From: Seminavis robusta
Lineage: Eukaryota > Bacillariophyta > Bacillariophyceae > Naviculales > Naviculaceae
DNA: 64,000 bases
Reading direction: 5' to 3'
NCBI GenBank assembly: GCA_903772945.1
Contig: CAICTM010000187.1
Location: forward strand, 31,496-95,495
Below the pieces are notes generated by a model. The model did not search any database and was not told the origin of the DNA. It worked only from the letters and a program-made list of their open reading frames with translations. How positions within the stretch are numbered: position 1 is the first letter of the stretch; each line of letters starts with the position of its first letter. Both the position numbers and the translations under genes were made by a program. This document shows positions 8,828 through 19,902 of the stretch, one piece after another.

Positions 8828-11410
8828 ATGAACTACAGTTCTTCTAGGTTTTCTCCTCAAAATCAAAGCTCTCGGAGAGGCGGCGGTGTGACGAGCACCT
8901 CCTCTTGGGTTGCTTGTTGGTTGAATGGTGGTCCATCACAATCACAATCATCACATTCTTCTACCAATCATCACAATATTGTTTCTTCACGGCAGCGTGT
9001 AGTGTTGGCGCCCGTGGAAAACGGTTCTTACTACTACTCGGCTACTGCTGTTAGGAGCGAAGAAGAAAGACATCACGCTGGATCTAGCCATTTCCATCAT
9101 CGACAACGACGAATGCTCCCACAAAACAACAACGACATCATGCCTTCGGACGCGCGAGATGTGGCGGACGATCGGATACGAGAAGATCCTACTGCTACTT
9201 CTTCTACGACTACGTTTGAATACGAGTCTACGGCCGATGGAGATGTCGTCATTCACCACCATCATCATCATGCTCCAACACCGACTGACAGTGCCGAAAG
9301 CAACAAGGAAAAACTCGGGACATGGCAGTCTCCTGGCATTCGAGCGTCTGCCAACAAACGACACAATCGTCATCACTCACGCAATCTGTCGGCTCATTTT
9401 TTTGACGCTACCAAGTTGACGGATGACGACGATGAAGTGACGTTTGACAAGAAGGAAAGTAGTCCTGCCGTCGGACAAAAGCATCGACGCATGTTTTCGG
9501 GAGATGTCTCCAATCCACCACTGGCACATCGGAGAATCAATTCTATTGGAAATGCGGCGGCGGTCGATCGATTTCTAGGACGACCGCGCAATCGACATCG
9601 ACGAGAAGACTCGGCTGGACTGGATATTCTATCGGCGGCTGTCGATGTCACCAATGACGAGTTGGCGGATGCGGCAGGAGCCAGGACAACACCGATTTGG
9701 GAGGACGGTAGTCACAATGCCCCAGCCAACACGAGTGCGACGGCAAAACATCAACGACTCTCCAGTCTAGACTTTTATGACTACTCGGCCATTCCACCAC
9801 CGACCAACACGCGACACCCACATCCTGCCACGGCACCACCGGCACCCGTTGTTACTGCTGGACCCATGAAGCCACCACCGGCCAGAAGTTTCCCCCATCC
9901 TCATACAACACCTCATCCCCATCATCACGGATACATGCCTCCTCCGCCAGGTCACCCTCATCATCCTCCACCACCGCCACCCACTCTTTCCTATCATCAC
10001 CATCATCCTCACCATCCACCGCCGCCACCACCACCCCATCATCATCACCACCATCATCCTCATTACCCACCACCTCCCTCTTATTATTCACATGCACCAC
10101 CACCACCACCGGGACATGTGCATCCTCCCCCGCCGCCACCACCGCCCAGATCCTATCCAGTCCAATACTCCCATCGGGCACCTCCTCCTGAACCATACAA
10201 GACGCTATATCCACCGCCTGTAGTGGAAGAACCGCGACAATCGTCCCCGACGGCTGGAACCTATGGGGATGAAAAAATTGAATCCGACGAGAAATTATTT
10301 GGCAACAAGGACAAACCCACCGAAGCGACAACTGCAAATGCGACACCATGGACTCCGGAAACCAATGAGCGTGACAGTAATACGACAGCAGCAGCAGCAG
10401 AACCACCCGCACCGACGTCGACGTCAACTACTACCGCTGCTCCCGAGCCATCATCCAAACCGTCGTCCATGAGTGCCCATCATCGAAAATTGTCATCGTT
10501 TTCCAGTATGGGAGCACTCATTAGTGCTTCCATGTTTGCACCGCCAGAGGGAGATGAGCCCCATCCATTAAAGGCACATCATCGAGCCACGTCAAGCACC
10601 ATTTCATTTTTGCAGGGATTGGATGTACTGGAAGGATCTGATTTGACCTTTTTGCACAATGTACAGGCGTCTGCGCCCAGTTATGGAGCACCCGCTCCGG
10701 CTCCTTATGCACCACCACCGGCGCCAAGGTCAGCCTATCCGGTACAGCCGCCTCACTATCCACCACCACCGGTTTCATCGGCCATGCCACCTCCGCCCCC
10801 ACCGCCTTTGGGGCCACCACCACCGACAACATCACAACCACCGCTAATGGGCACGGTGGATGAAATGGACGAACCCAGCAAATTGGCAGCCGGTGGAGCC
10901 AGCAAGCGTGTGCGTCGCAAGTGTACCATGGCGGGATGTCCCAATCGAGTCGTTCAAGGTGGCTTGTGTATCTCCCATGGCGCCAAACGCAAGACGTGCA
11001 AACATGCCGGATGTACCAAAAATGTCAAGAAAGCGGGGTTGTGCAGTACTCATGGACCAGCACGAAAACGGTGCGAAGCCGAAGGATGTGGAAAGGTGGC
11101 CGTACAAGGTGGTCGCTGCATTGCCCATGGGGCCAAGAAAAAATTGTGCTCGGTGGAAAATTGCAAGAAACAGGCCATTCTCAGTGGTATGTGCAAGAAA
11201 CATCACGACAAGTTTGGTGGTGATCCCAATGATAATACCATGACGTGTGTCGTCATTGGAAGCAACAATAGTGGCACGGAACATGCGACCACAACATCCT
11301 CCAGACCCGCGCAGAAACCAGGTCATCATCGTGGGCTATCGATCTTTCAGGATTTGAGTGTCGATGCGGTTGGGAATCTGTTGGCAGACGACGATCCATT
11401 GAGCTTGTAG
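8828..11410 (+). CDS. His/Pro-rich protein with four WRKY19-like Cys/His repeats
   Basis: A single-exon gene of 860 aa, taken from ATG 8828 because the in-frame ATG 19 codons earlier lies in a pyrimidine-rich leader. The C-terminal part (about residues 697-800) has four 25-aa repeats of pattern C-x4-C-x9-C-x2-H, each followed by basic residues, for example RKCTMAGCPN then GGLCISHGAK. This type of repeat is annotated in stramenopiles as WRKY transcription factor 19-like. It lacks the WRKYGQK core, so it is not a true WRKY domain. The middle of the protein (about 340-470) is dense in poly-His and poly-Pro, and the N-terminus is Ser/His/Asp-rich. A nuclear zinc-binding regulator is plausible but inferred. 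The poly-His tracts may bind metal or simply reflect repeat slippage. Confidence 0.8.
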   Translation: MNYSSSRFSPQNQSSRRGGGVTSTSSWVACWLNGGPSQSQSSHSSTNHHNIVSSRQRVVLAPVENGSYYYSATAVRSEEERHHAGSSHFHHRQRRMLPQNNNDIMPSDARDVADDRIREDPTATSSTTTFEYESTADGDVVIHHHHHHAPTPTDSAESNKEKLGTWQSPGIRASANKRHNRHHSRNLSAHFFDATKLTDDDDEVTFDKKESSPAVGQKHRRMFSGDVSNPPLAHRRINSIGNAAAVDRFLGRPRNRHRREDSAGLDILSAAVDVTNDELADAAGARTTPIWEDGSHNAPANTSATAKHQRLSSLDFYDYSAIPPPTNTRHPHPATAPPAPVVTAGPMKPPPARSFPHPHTTPHPHHHGYMPPPPGHPHHPPPPPPTLSYHHHHPHHPPPPPPPHHHHHHHPHYPPPPSYYSHAPPPPPGHVHPPPPPPPPRSYPVQYSHRAPPPEPYKTLYPPPVVEEPRQSSPTAGTYGDEKIESDEKLFGNKDKPTEATTANATPWTPETNERDSNTTAAAAEPPAPTSTSTTTAAPEPSSKPSSMSAHHRKLSSFSSMGALISASMFAPPEGDEPHPLKAHHRATSSTISFLQGLDVLEGSDLTFLHNVQASAPSYGAPAPAPYAPPPAPRSAYPVQPPHYPPPPVSSAMPPPPPPPLGPPPPTTSQPPLMGTVDEMDEPSKLAAGGASKRVRRKCTMAGCPNRVVQGGLCISHGAKRKTCKHAGCTKNVKKAGLCSTHGPARKRCEAEGCGKVAVQGGRCIAHGAKKKLCSVENCKKQAILSGMCKKHHDKFGGDPNDNTMTCVVIGSNNSGTEHATTTSSRPAQKPGHHRGLSIFQDLSVDAVGNLLADDDPLSL

Positions 11411-11974
11411 AGGCTATTGTGTATGGAAAGGAAAGGAAGAACTATAGTTTGGAGGAAGAAGAGTCATTTGGCGGTATGATTGGGGACCTTTTTAGTATTA
11501 TCTTGAACGGGGTTCGCGGTACGGTACTATTCTACGAAATGCGAAACAAACGAGCTGTTATCGATCCCAATCGATCCATGCTTGTTATCGTCGCTAGCTA
11601 GTGGTTATGCAACACTCTGCACAATCCGATATGCTTACTATCACTTATAAGGAATAAGAAAGAGTTGGAGAAGCGAAAGCAACCTGTCTAGTAGTGGAGG
11701 TTCGTGGCGTTCGCTGCACGGAGCAGCCCACCGACGCCTTCTGGCCAAAGGAGTGCTCTAGTTAGCTCCAACAGGCTGAGGCGTGATTTTAATCACGGAG
11801 CTGCCATTTGTGTTGCCAAGACCGTCGGGGGCAAACTCGTCACCATTATCATAGACGCACTGCTGCTTCAAGTCTAACTACAAGAGATCCTGCGCATTAA
11901 TTAAATGAATAGTGAGACCAATTACTACGAGGTACCGGTACAGTACAATACGCTAACTCTCTTCTTTGCCATTC
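11411..11974. other. Intergenic, convergent gene ends
   Basis: It lies between the 3' ends of two convergent genes. No coding region, RNA gene or repeat of note was recognised. Confidence 0.4.
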
Positions 11975-14399
11975 TCAATGGGCCGCCTTCCTAGCGCCTT
12001 TTCCAATCATCTTTTCTGCCAGTGCATCCGGTGTCAGGTCCTTTCGGGTGATGGTTCCAACAATCTGGTTGTGAAGGTTCGTCACAGGTAGGAAGCGACA
12101 TCCGAGGCTACGAAAGATTTCATAGGTTCGAGTCACTGAAGCCGATTCGCGGACCGAGATAGGAGCACAGTTGGTAAAAGGTCGGAGATCCAGCATGCAA
12201 TCTTTGTCTGCGTATGAGATGCGAACATCGCCAATGCTTGGGTACTTGGGATAGGATTGCTCAATGACTTCCCACTGCGTCAAGGGTAAGAATTTCTCTC
12301 CTTCGTCATCCTCTCCGCCTCCTCCCTCCACCGTAACATAGTTATGAACCCTGACAGAGTCGTGGTTACGATGATCGCGATGCTCTGTTACTGAGTATTC
12401 GTCCACCACAATTGGCTTCCCATAAGCGCGTTGCTTCAGCAAAGTACACAACGCATTGCGCCCAATCGTTCCATAAAGTAGACCATCGTCTACCACTGGG
12501 AAATTGCTGTGGTTGCTGGATTTTAGAATGTCATAAACAACGGACACCTTCTCCACTGGTCGCACAAAGATGACATCATCGCTCATAATGTGTCCTGCAT
12601 TGAGCTTGTGGTGGCGACTCACAGACTCCAGCTCGGCTTGCAAGAAGTTGACGCCCTTTTTGAAGTGAATATGGATATGATAGAGATCGGAATTCCAGAA
12701 GGACCCAACCGTCTTCGCCGTCATGAGAGTAAGCATCAGAGGCAATACATACTGGCCGTTTCCAATGCACTCCAATAGGATGACAGTCAGACTAATAGTC
12801 ATTCTCGCCATCCCGCCGAGTACAGCGGCAGCACCAATCAAAGAATATGTGTTGCTGAAAGCCAGCTGAGGGAAGTAAGCACTGGCCATGTTTCCAAAGA
12901 GCCTACCAAAGGCGGCTCCACTCAGAAGCGAAGGAACAAATAATCCGCTAGGAACCCCGATCCCGTAGGTCACAACCGCCAACGAGATGTAGGATAGAAA
13001 GAACAGCATGAGTGCTCCCGATCCAAAGACATGTTTGTGTAGGTGGAAGAGCTGGCGAATGGCGTCGCCAGGGTCCGTGAGGATGAGAGACGCCACTTCG
13101 TTATACTCGTCATCAGCACATGTGAAGGCAACCAGTGAACCACGCAGCTCCAGCTGACTCGTGTCCATTCCCTCAGTAGACGGCAATGCTTTGCATTCTC
13201 TCCACAGTAAGGGTAGCAAGAAAGATACTGTTGATACCAAGACCGATACAACGAGCACTTCCAGTACTCTACGCTTCTTGGAATGGTTGACATTTTTTAG
13301 CCTCCACTTGGTTATGCGTTCATTGGTATCATTGAAAACAGCTCCGATAATGCCTCCCATGGCACCAATGGCGACAAAGAGAGCCAGTTCAAACACGGCA
13401 AAGCTGGATTCCTCTTCGAAGACAAAGTTGCCAAACGAGAAGAGTCTGTTGAAACCAACTTTACCAAAGGCCGATCCGACTGTGTTAAGACAATACAGAG
13501 TAGCCAAGGCGACCATGCTGCAGGAAAAGGCCTTCCACGTGAGGGAGGGAGCCCAGTAACTGGCACCTTCTTCGAGAGCGAAAAGAATCCCACCAATGGG
13601 AGAAGAAAAGGCGGTGCACACTCCAGCGGCCGCACCACAGGTGACGAAATCTCTCACTTGCTTGTCATCTCGGGTTTCATGTTTGGAAATGGTGTTGGCC
13701 ACCACAGCGCCACTGTGTACCATGGGTCCTTCTTTTCCCACTGGCAATCCTGCGGAAACACTACAGATTACACCAAGAACCTTGCAGACTAAGGTCTTTG
13801 GATCGACCACTCGAGGCAGGTCAATTCCGTTCTGACACAGATACAGAGAAAAAATGGAATTGAGGACCTTTCAACACTAAAGGTGAATCAGGGAATAGGA
13901 GCTGTACTCGGCTTACCAAAAAGATTTTGACCTCTGGAATTCCAGATCCAGCGCTCACAGGTTCAATCCAGACAAAGAGAGAAGCTGCCATGGCAAATGC
14001 GAGCTGGTAGAAGGTGAAGAACAGATACGCCAAAAACACGTCCACGAAGCCAGATGACTCTGCCAGCCTCCCGTAGACTTGCGTGTACTTGTATTCGATA
14101 ATATGAGCACTGGTTAGGTTGGTACCATAGGCCACGATCGCTTGCACCACGCCCACGGCCCCAATGAGGAGGTATTGAATCAAAGTTTTGTGCTTGCCGG
14201 CATTCCAAAATAGATTGCCTCGGTGCTGATAATGATCTAATGCGTAATGAGCCCTCCAGACGTCCGATTCGTCATCCACAAATGTCATGCTATCAACATT
14301 CTTCTCGTGGTGATGGTGATGAGAATGGCTGCTTCCCAGGCAATCCTCGCGGACGCTACTGGTCCTTCGACGGAAGGAATTTTTTGCATGGGAGCTCAT
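11975..14399 (-). CDS. CLC-family chloride channel or Cl-/H+ exchanger with CBS domains
   Basis: Minus strand, two exons: 13917-14399 and 11975-13831, with an 85-nt intron in phase 0; 779 aa. The exon junction rebuilds the family motif around KIFLNGIDLPR. Selectivity-filter motifs are present: GSGIPEVK (Ser152, the serine associated with chloride rather than nitrate preference), GKEGP with the gating glutamate (Glu195), and FALEEGASYW, whose second glutamate (Glu249) matches the proton glutamate of CLC exchangers. Both glutamates together favour a Cl-/H+ antiporter over a channel. The C-terminal third contains two CBS domains split by an acidic Gly/Glu-rich loop. The N-terminus carries a His-rich patch (SHSHHHHHEK). 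The likely location is an internal membrane such as vacuole or endosome; no plastid presequence was seen. Confidence 0.92.
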
Positions 14400-14895
14400 G
14401 GTGATAGAACCCCAGTACTACCGGTGTGGTGTGTCTCTTCCAAGCGAAAGCCGAATCTAGAATGAGTGAGTGATCTCGGCAGCAGTGTGTTGTTGCGAAA
14501 CGAGTGTTGATGCTGAGATAGATGTTCATTCATGTTATTACTGCCAAGTTCCTGTAAGAACTTCTGTTTTTCTCCCAAGAAATTTCCGATCTGGAGTTGG
14601 ATCTTTCATACGTGCTTTAATGTATCTTTCAATCGTGCGTCAAGAGGTTTCTAATGCTTTCAGATTGATTCTAAATCTCAACGTGCTTCTCCACCCAGCA
14701 CGGCATCAGCGAGGTGCTTGTTCTCACTCAAAGGAAAGAGGTCGTTGCGACTTCAACACACTGTGGGTACATGGAATACCCACTTTCTCATGTCATTATC
14801 GGCGGCAATTGCAAGACAATCAGAGCTTCTGAAGATGGATACAAAAAAACAGAGACGATAAAAGAAACACCCAACCTGATTAGCGAGAGACCACC
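14400..14895. other. Divergent intergenic region
   Basis: It separates the CLC gene (minus) from the small plus-strand gene. No coding region was supported. Confidence 0.35.
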
Positions 14896-15557
14896 ATGGA
14901 GATGGAGGAAGGGAAAGAAAAGGTACTTACGCAGCAGTCGTTCGCCCATGTCCGCATCTCTCTTCTCTCTAACTAACACCCTCCCTCCAGCTCTTGGACT
15001 CCACCGAGTCCACTGGTATGTCTGCTGGTGATCGGGAATTCTATGGATCCTTTGGCAGCAGCAGCAAAGATGACGACGAAAGCAGCGGCATCTATCGGAG
15101 GAGCAGTAGTGGGTATGATCTTGGAGGAGTGTTGAGACGATCCATGCGCAAAGTGAACCCTGCGAATATCATGTTGAGGGTGAAACCACCCGTGCTGTTG
15201 CGTCACGAGTCTCTCGCGGATCAGTTTGCCATGGCTCCCACCGAACTTGCTGAACGGATGCAATTGATAATTGATCCGTGTTTGGAGGAAGGCCAGAGGG
15301 GACAGTTGTATTACGGTGAGGAAGCCTATTACAATCCAGAAGTGGACCCGACATATGCCTTGACAGTCCCTCCCAAGTTGTACCAACAAGTCCTACACGA
15401 AATCGTAGAAGCACGTCAAGTGCCTTGTGGACTCTACTTTTGCTGCCACGGTGGTGACGGAGCTCACACTGGTGTCAGTCATGATGACTATGTCGACATT
15501 CGTATTGCATGGGTATTGATGGGTAGTTTTCTCCTAGTGATTTTGTATTTAGGATAG
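14896..15557 (+). CDS. Small orphan protein with C-terminal membrane segment
   Basis: Proposed as two exons, 14896-14922 and 14991-15557, with a 68-nt GT-AG intron. The first exon is only 27 nt (MEMEEGKEK) and begins with a good start context (CCACCATGG). The second exon has no ATG before codon ten, and both exons join in frame, giving 197 aa. The N-terminal half is Ser/Asp/Gly-rich. The middle is hydrophilic with several Tyr. The C-terminus has a Cys/His-rich patch (CGLYFCCHGGDG) and ends in a single hydrophobic helix of about 18 residues, suggesting a tail-anchored membrane protein. I do not recognise the family. Confidence 0.6.
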
Positions 15558-15960
15558 ATTCTCAGGATCATTTGACAGTTGACCTGGCAGAGGATGCAAC
15601 CAGGCCTGGCTAAGCTAGTTTCTGTTCATTGTTACTAAACCCCTTTCCTTTACTACTGTAGCCAGTTCCCTGGATTCAGTAGATTTGAATTGAACCGTTG
15701 AAGCCAGACCGTTTCACCATTTGTGGTCAAGCTGTTCCTCCTCCTTTGCTCCTTCCTAGCTACCTGGTAGCAGAACAGAATCATTGTCAATTGAGAAGAA
15801 GGGAACCAACTTCTGCTGCAAGTGAACAAACATGATGCTATGTGTCAAGCATGCTAAGACGAACAACTTCGACAGCGAGACGCACTCCAACAAGACTGAG
15901 TCTTCCGCCAGTGAATCCAAGAAGGAACTCGCTGTTGTGCACCATTGATGATGTGTCTCA
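15558..15960. other. Intergenic, no supported gene
   Basis: It lies between the orphan gene and the VWD relic. Nothing recognisable was seen. Confidence 0.35.
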
Positions 15961-16661
15961 TCCTAGCTAATCCATCATGGCAGAAATGTGGTTAGTTTTC
16001 CCTGATGGGAAGTCACAAATCTGAATGTCTGGGAGTTGATGCCACCTCAAAAACGAGCTCCAGGATGTAAGGATCTTCCAATTTTTAGAAGCTCTTCTAG
16101 TAGGCATGGTGCATTGCACTGGGTGCTGGGGAAATGTCTCTTTCTCTGTGCTTATTCTCAAGAAGTTGGCTGCCATTCAATTTCAAAGGCATTGGCATCC
16201 AACAACTCAGTTCCATTGGGGCAAACCACTTGCACCTTCCAAACTCTGCTGCACCATATTCTTCAAAGCTAGCAACCCAAATCTCGACAATGAACAGGTC
16301 CTCGAAGGATTGGACAACAATTTGCCTTACCTCTCCAAGCTCAATGGAGAAAATGACATGCTTGGGATTGACCTTCTTGTGGGTGATGGTGTACTTCTCC
16401 TCCATTTTGTCCAGCTCTGCATTGAGCATACCATCCAACATGTAGCTACCACCATATTCGCAATTTCCAACACACTTTCTCCACTTTGAATTGCAGCAAA
16501 ACCATGTAAGAGTTTTGGTAAGGGGCTTTGGTGCAAATGTGGATCACCACTGCAGTTAGATGGCCAAATACAAGGACCAGGTCACACTCTGCATAAAAAT
16601 CAAACCAATTGCCAGCCCAAGTCTTGAAGTGAGGGTCTCCAGTGCATGCACCATCACTCAC
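15961..16661 (-). pseudogene. Decayed VWD-domain gene, relic 1
   Basis: Reading on the minus strand from 16661, a VWD opening is visible (GDPHFKTWAG, then FDFYAECDLVLV). The similarity then jumps between frames: YGGSYMLDGMLNAELD, then THKKVN and IELGEVRQIVV, then VASFEEYG, then in another frame NGTELLDANAFEIEWQ, and finally FPQHPVQC. At least three frame changes and no intact start-to-stop frame mark it as a pseudogene. Related relics at 42635-43164 and 47865-48064 share the later motifs. The parent would have been a secreted or surface VWD protein. Confidence 0.72.
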
Positions 16662-16742
16662 TTATTGGGCTGGGGTCAGTAGGAGGAGCTACTGATTTCA
16701 AAACCAAGTAGTGCATCCGGTATGGTATGAAATGGTGCTAGC

Positions 16743-19152
16743 TTACTCGCTATCGAGCTTAATCACGGCCATGAATGCTTCTTGTGGCACGTTAACCTTT
16801 CCTATTGCCTTCATCCTCTTCTTTCCCTTGGCTTGCTTCTGTAGCAGCTTCTTTTTTCTGGAAAGATCTCCACCATAGCACTTGGCCAGCACATCTTTCC
16901 TCATGGGACTGATCGACTGGGATGCAATTACTTTGACGCCTATTACCGGGATGAGAGTTCATTCCAAGTCATGTCAGTCAACAAGGCAACGAGAGAGGCA
17001 CCGCAAAACTTGCCGATTGAGGGTCAAACTTACCAATACAAGCCTGGATTGGCACCTTGAACATTTGTCGTGGAATCTTGTCCTTGAGCGACTTGACCAG
17101 CCTTCGACCAACGCTTTGGGCTTTGTCTCGATGCAAGATGGTTGCCAACGGAGGAGCAGTCTCGTAGTTGATTTTGACGTCGAGTCTCACTAGGTCACTA
17201 GCACGGTAGTCAATGATGGAATATTCCATGGAAGCATACCCCTTTGTCCGTGACTTTAATTGATCAAAAAAGTCCGTGATGACTTCTGCCAATGGCAGCT
17301 CGTAGACAATGGTCGATCTTGTGGGGGTGAGAAACTTGATATCTTTCAACACTCCTCGGCGCTCTTGTCCGAGCTCGATAATGGCGCCATTGTATTCGCT
17401 CGGTGTCAGGATTTCCATTCGCACAAACGGTTCCAATGCTTCGTCTTCCCGCATCAGATCCGGCATTTTGGCCGGGGAGTCGACAATGAGTTCCTCACCC
17501 GTATTGCCATTGATAACTTTGTATACCACACTGGGTGCCGTCAGAATCAAATCCAGGTCGTATTCCCTGGACAATCTCTCCTGAATAATCTCCATGTGCA
17601 ACAGCCCCAGGAAGCCACATCGGAAACCAAATCCCATGGCACCCGACGACTCTGGTTCGTACGAGAGGGCGGCATCGTTGAGACGTAATTTTCCAAGAGC
17701 ATCACGGAGTTGCTCGTATTGATCCGCGTCTACGGGGAACAACCCACAGTAGACCATGGGAATACTATCGGCATACCCCGGGAGAGCTTGAATGGGCGGA
17801 TCCTTTCCAGCCGCCAGGGCTTCTTTGTACTGCGATGCCAAGCAGATTGTGTCTCCGACTCGTGCATCGAGCACATCTTTGATACTTCCCACCACGTATC
17901 CGACTTCTCCCGCTTTCAAGGATTGCACGGGTACCTGTTGTGGTTGCATAACCCCGACTTCGGTGACATCATGTTGTGCCGCCGATGCCATGAATCGAAT
18001 TTTGTCGCCTTTTTTTACCTCTCCGTCCACGACCCGAAAGAAGACAATGACTCCTCGGTAGGAATCAAAGTAGGAATCAAAGATGAGTGCCCGAAATGGT
18101 TTTTTCGAGGTATCCTCTGGTGGTGGCACATATTCAACGATAGATTCTAGGATATCCTCAATGCCAATGCCGGATTTGGCCGAAGCCAATACAATGTTGC
18201 TGGTATCCAAGCCAATGGTTTCTTCAATTTCGGTCTTGACTCGGTCCGGATCTGCAGCGGGTAGGTCAATCTTGTTGAGTACGGGTATAATCTCCAGATC
18301 ATTTTCCAATGCCAAGTACACGTTGGCCAACGTCTAAAGTAGCAGCGAAGCAAAAGAGTATAAACAATGCGGTCAGAATACCCCTAGCTAGATAGAACTA
18401 GAAAGTTTGAGAGTGAGTATGCCTTACCTGAGCTTCAATTCCTTGAGAGGCATCCACCACTAGCAGCGCACCCTCGCAAGCAGCTAAACTTCTAGAGACT
18501 TCATAGGTGAAATCCACATGGCCTGGACAATGCAAGCAAGCAAGCAAGAATGAATGAAACAGTGACAGAATGAGCTGCCATTTTTTGCAGTAGTAGAAAC
18601 CATTTCTGTATAGAGCACTTATAGTGCAAAACATACCCGGTGTATCAATGAGATTGAGAATGTAAACTTCTCCATCCTTTTTGGACTTGTAGAGTACCCG
18701 TGCTGCCTGCAACTTGATGGTGATTCCTCGTTCTCGCTCAATGTCCATGTTATCGAGGAGCTGGGCTTCCATATCCCGCGAAGCTACAGTATTTGTGGAT
18801 TCTAACAGTCGATCCGCTAGTGTGCTCTTGCCCTAATAAATATACAACAGGAAAAGGAAGAAAAAAATTGAGTACTACAAGTTCAAAAGGCATGACTTGT
18901 GGCTGTGGGTAGCATTCTTTCTTTACGTACATGATCAATGTGAGCAATAATGGAAAAGTTTCGGATTCTATTGGCGTTGTACTCGAGAGTGTTCTTGGAG
19001 GCGGCCGCCGATGCCTGTGTCGACATGTAGGTCCTTGTGGACGTACATGTACTGCTAGACTGCTGGCGGACAAATGCGGCGGGAGCACCAAAGCCCAGCA
19101 CACTCGAGCAGGATGCCAATAGGACCGCCAATCGCATAATAAGAGGCCCCAT
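16743..19152 (-). CDS. Translation elongation factor 4 (LepA/GUF1 family), plastid-targeted
   Basis: Minus strand, five exons: 18931-19152, 18637-18832, 18428-18522, 17034-18333 and 16743-16939. All introns are GT-AG (93-114 nt), and the frame is kept throughout; 669 aa. The N-terminus [15 protein letters not shown]... is a signal peptide ending in the site GFGAPAAF, the ASAFAP-like signature of diatom plastid import. The GTPase follows: AHIDH joined across the first intron to GKST (G1), [11 protein letters not shown] (G2 region), DTPGHVDF (G3, across the second intron) and NKIDLP (G4). The LepA-specific C-terminus is present, with [11 protein letters not shown] and KGKKRMK motifs. EF4 acts on plastid ribosomes under stress by back-translocation or rescue. 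The 5' end faces TIC110 across a shared 750-bp upstream region. Confidence 0.93.
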
Positions 19153-19902
19153 CTTGTGTTAAAAAGCACACAATTAGCAGAGAACGGGATAAAGGCAGAT
19201 GATGAAATACCAGTAGAGATGAGTCGAGATGACTGCCATCACAACCACTGGAGCTTCTAGTACAAGTCCTTGGCTTCCTCCAAAGAAGGAAAGAAAGAAA
19301 AGAACAAAAAGTCAACGTTGTGCGATGCGTGGTGGCAGGGCGTGACTGTTTTTCATTCAATCACGAGAAAGCAACTGACGTCAGACAGTTTGAGTCAAGA
19401 ATTCTCATTATTCGTGACTGACACTGACGCCACCGACCTAAACCACAGGACGCGTGGAGCCTTGGAGGCAACGAACGACATAGCCAAGTTGAAGGCACTC
19501 AAGAACTCAAATTTGTGAGGAAGCAAGAGCAAGCAAGTTGAACAGCCATCATCGATCGACAGAGAGAGAGAGAAATCAACTCTGTATCCCAAGAGAGAAG
19601 ATAGCTCCAGCTAGCAGCAAGCTGGACTCTACTGTAGTCACCCAGAGCCTCACTTTTTCGCCTCGTCAGGCAACTTTTTGTGGGTTGGAGCTTTCCTTGT
19701 CATACATCATCATACCCAAGAATACATCAAAGATTCTTTAGGAACGTCAGGTGAGTAAAAGATGGTTTTTGTATGGTATGGTCTGTTTGATACTTTTCCC
19801 ATTGGACGGTTTCTCACCAGAGTGTTTTGGCTGCTACCCGATACCCTATCCTGATCCCAGCAGATAGATACCCCCATCCAAAAAACACAAAACAGATATA
19901 AG
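19153..19902. promoter_or_regulatory. Shared upstream region between divergent EF4 and TIC110 genes
   Basis: 750 bp separates the start codons of two divergent genes whose products are both plastid-targeted. No coding region is seen. It contains a TGACGTCA-like stretch (around 19376-19385) and a GACTGACACTGACG stretch (about 19416-19430), but no element can be called firmly. The assignment as a bidirectional promoter is inferred from position alone. Confidence 0.4.

Noticed and set aside
16882-18150. Several plus-strand ORFs across the EF4 gene
   Set aside because: All are antisense shadows of strongly conserved EF4 exons.
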